From Anaerorhabdus sp036641015 (GTDB lineage Bacteria; Bacillota_I; Bacilli_A; Erysipelotrichales; Erysipelotrichaceae): a stretch of DNA of 5,517 nucleotides. Below are positions 5,460-5,517 of this stretch, one piece after another. The notes under the pieces are model-generated. The model made no database searches and was not told where the DNA came from. It saw only the letters and a program-made list of their open reading frames with translations. Position 1 is the first letter of the stretch, and each line of letters begins with the position of its first letter. The stretch spans positions 1-5,517 of the forward strand of contig NZ_JAVWFO010000074.1 of assembly GCF_036641015.1 (NCBI RefSeq), read 5' to 3'. The translations under genes were made by a program, and so were the position numbers.

Positions 5460-5517
5460 AAAAAAAAAGAATAAATGGAATACCATATCTAGTGTTTAGA
5501 TATACCTTCCGTTTATT
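5460..5517 (-). terminator. Rho-independent terminator of the upstream gene
   Basis: On the minus strand an outer stem (5517-5507 with 5480-5470, 11 nt with one C-A mismatch) and an inner stem (5503-5497 with 5491-5485, 7 bp) enclose a 5-nt loop. A run of nine U residues (5468-5460) follows. This is the form of a strong intrinsic terminator for a gene transcribed leftward from beyond the right edge. The stem reaches the last base of the window, so it may be longer. The stem is better paired on the plus strand (U-G wobble in place of C-A), so it could work in both directions. Confidence 0.75.

Noticed and set aside
5348..5517. Riboswitch or T-box in the leader
   Set aside because: The expected leader is only about 40 nt, too short for a known riboswitch. 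The large hairpin at the right edge lies upstream of the promoter and acts as the previous gene's terminator.
1..5517. Mobile elements, CRISPR arrays, tRNA or rRNA genes
   Set aside because: No transposase or integrase, no regularly spaced direct repeats, and no cloverleaf or rRNA-like stretch was seen on either strand.

Overview
The window is AT-rich with strong AGGAGG-type ribosome binding sites. It looks like a low-GC Gram-positive (Firmicutes) chromosome. The protein styles (mannose-family PTS, MurQ, lysine/isoleucine/asparagine-rich sequence) would suit a gut Erysipelotrichia/Coprobacillus-like or clostridial bacterium, but that taxonomic guess is weak. Every supported gene is on the minus strand, so the text reads right to left.

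Layout in the direction of transcription. At the right edge (5460-5517) a long hairpin followed by nine U residues on the minus strand closes an upstream gene that lies outside the window. A compact control region follows (5348-5459): a cre-like (CcpA) site, a promoter with a perfect TATAAT -10 box, and three inverted repeats of form TTAAC-N7-GTTAA. Two of these are fused into a 32-bp near-perfect palindrome over the expected transcription start. A six-gene operon follows: a tandem-GNAT acetyltransferase (5347-4409), a PIG-L-family deacetylase-like protein (4407-3727), the N-acetylmuramic acid 6-phosphate etherase MurQ (3733-2843), and the IIB, IIC and IID subunits of a mannose-family PTS (2833-670). 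Junctions are 1 nt, a 7-nt overlap, 9 nt, 21 nt and 1 nt, so this is one transcript with tight translational coupling. A hairpin (635-663) follows IID. Then comes a gene for a membrane-anchored TPR-like protein (615 to beyond the left edge), whose C-terminus is cut off.

How the genes may work together (inference). The PTS would import and 6-phosphorylate an amino sugar or muropeptide-derived sugar, and MurQ would remove the lactyl ether from MurNAc-6-phosphate to give GlcNAc-6-phosphate and D-lactate. The PIG-L and GNAT proteins could remove and add N-acyl groups on the same class of amino sugar. Classical MurNAc systems use the glucose-family EIIBC MurP; here the linked transporter is of the mannose family and no EIIA is seen, so EIIA must come from elsewhere. 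The PIG-L protein has a non-canonical AHSLDAE motif in place of AHPDD(A)E, and its reaction is uncertain. The most noteworthy points are this gene combination, the odd PIG-L active site and the operator-like repeat array at the promoter.
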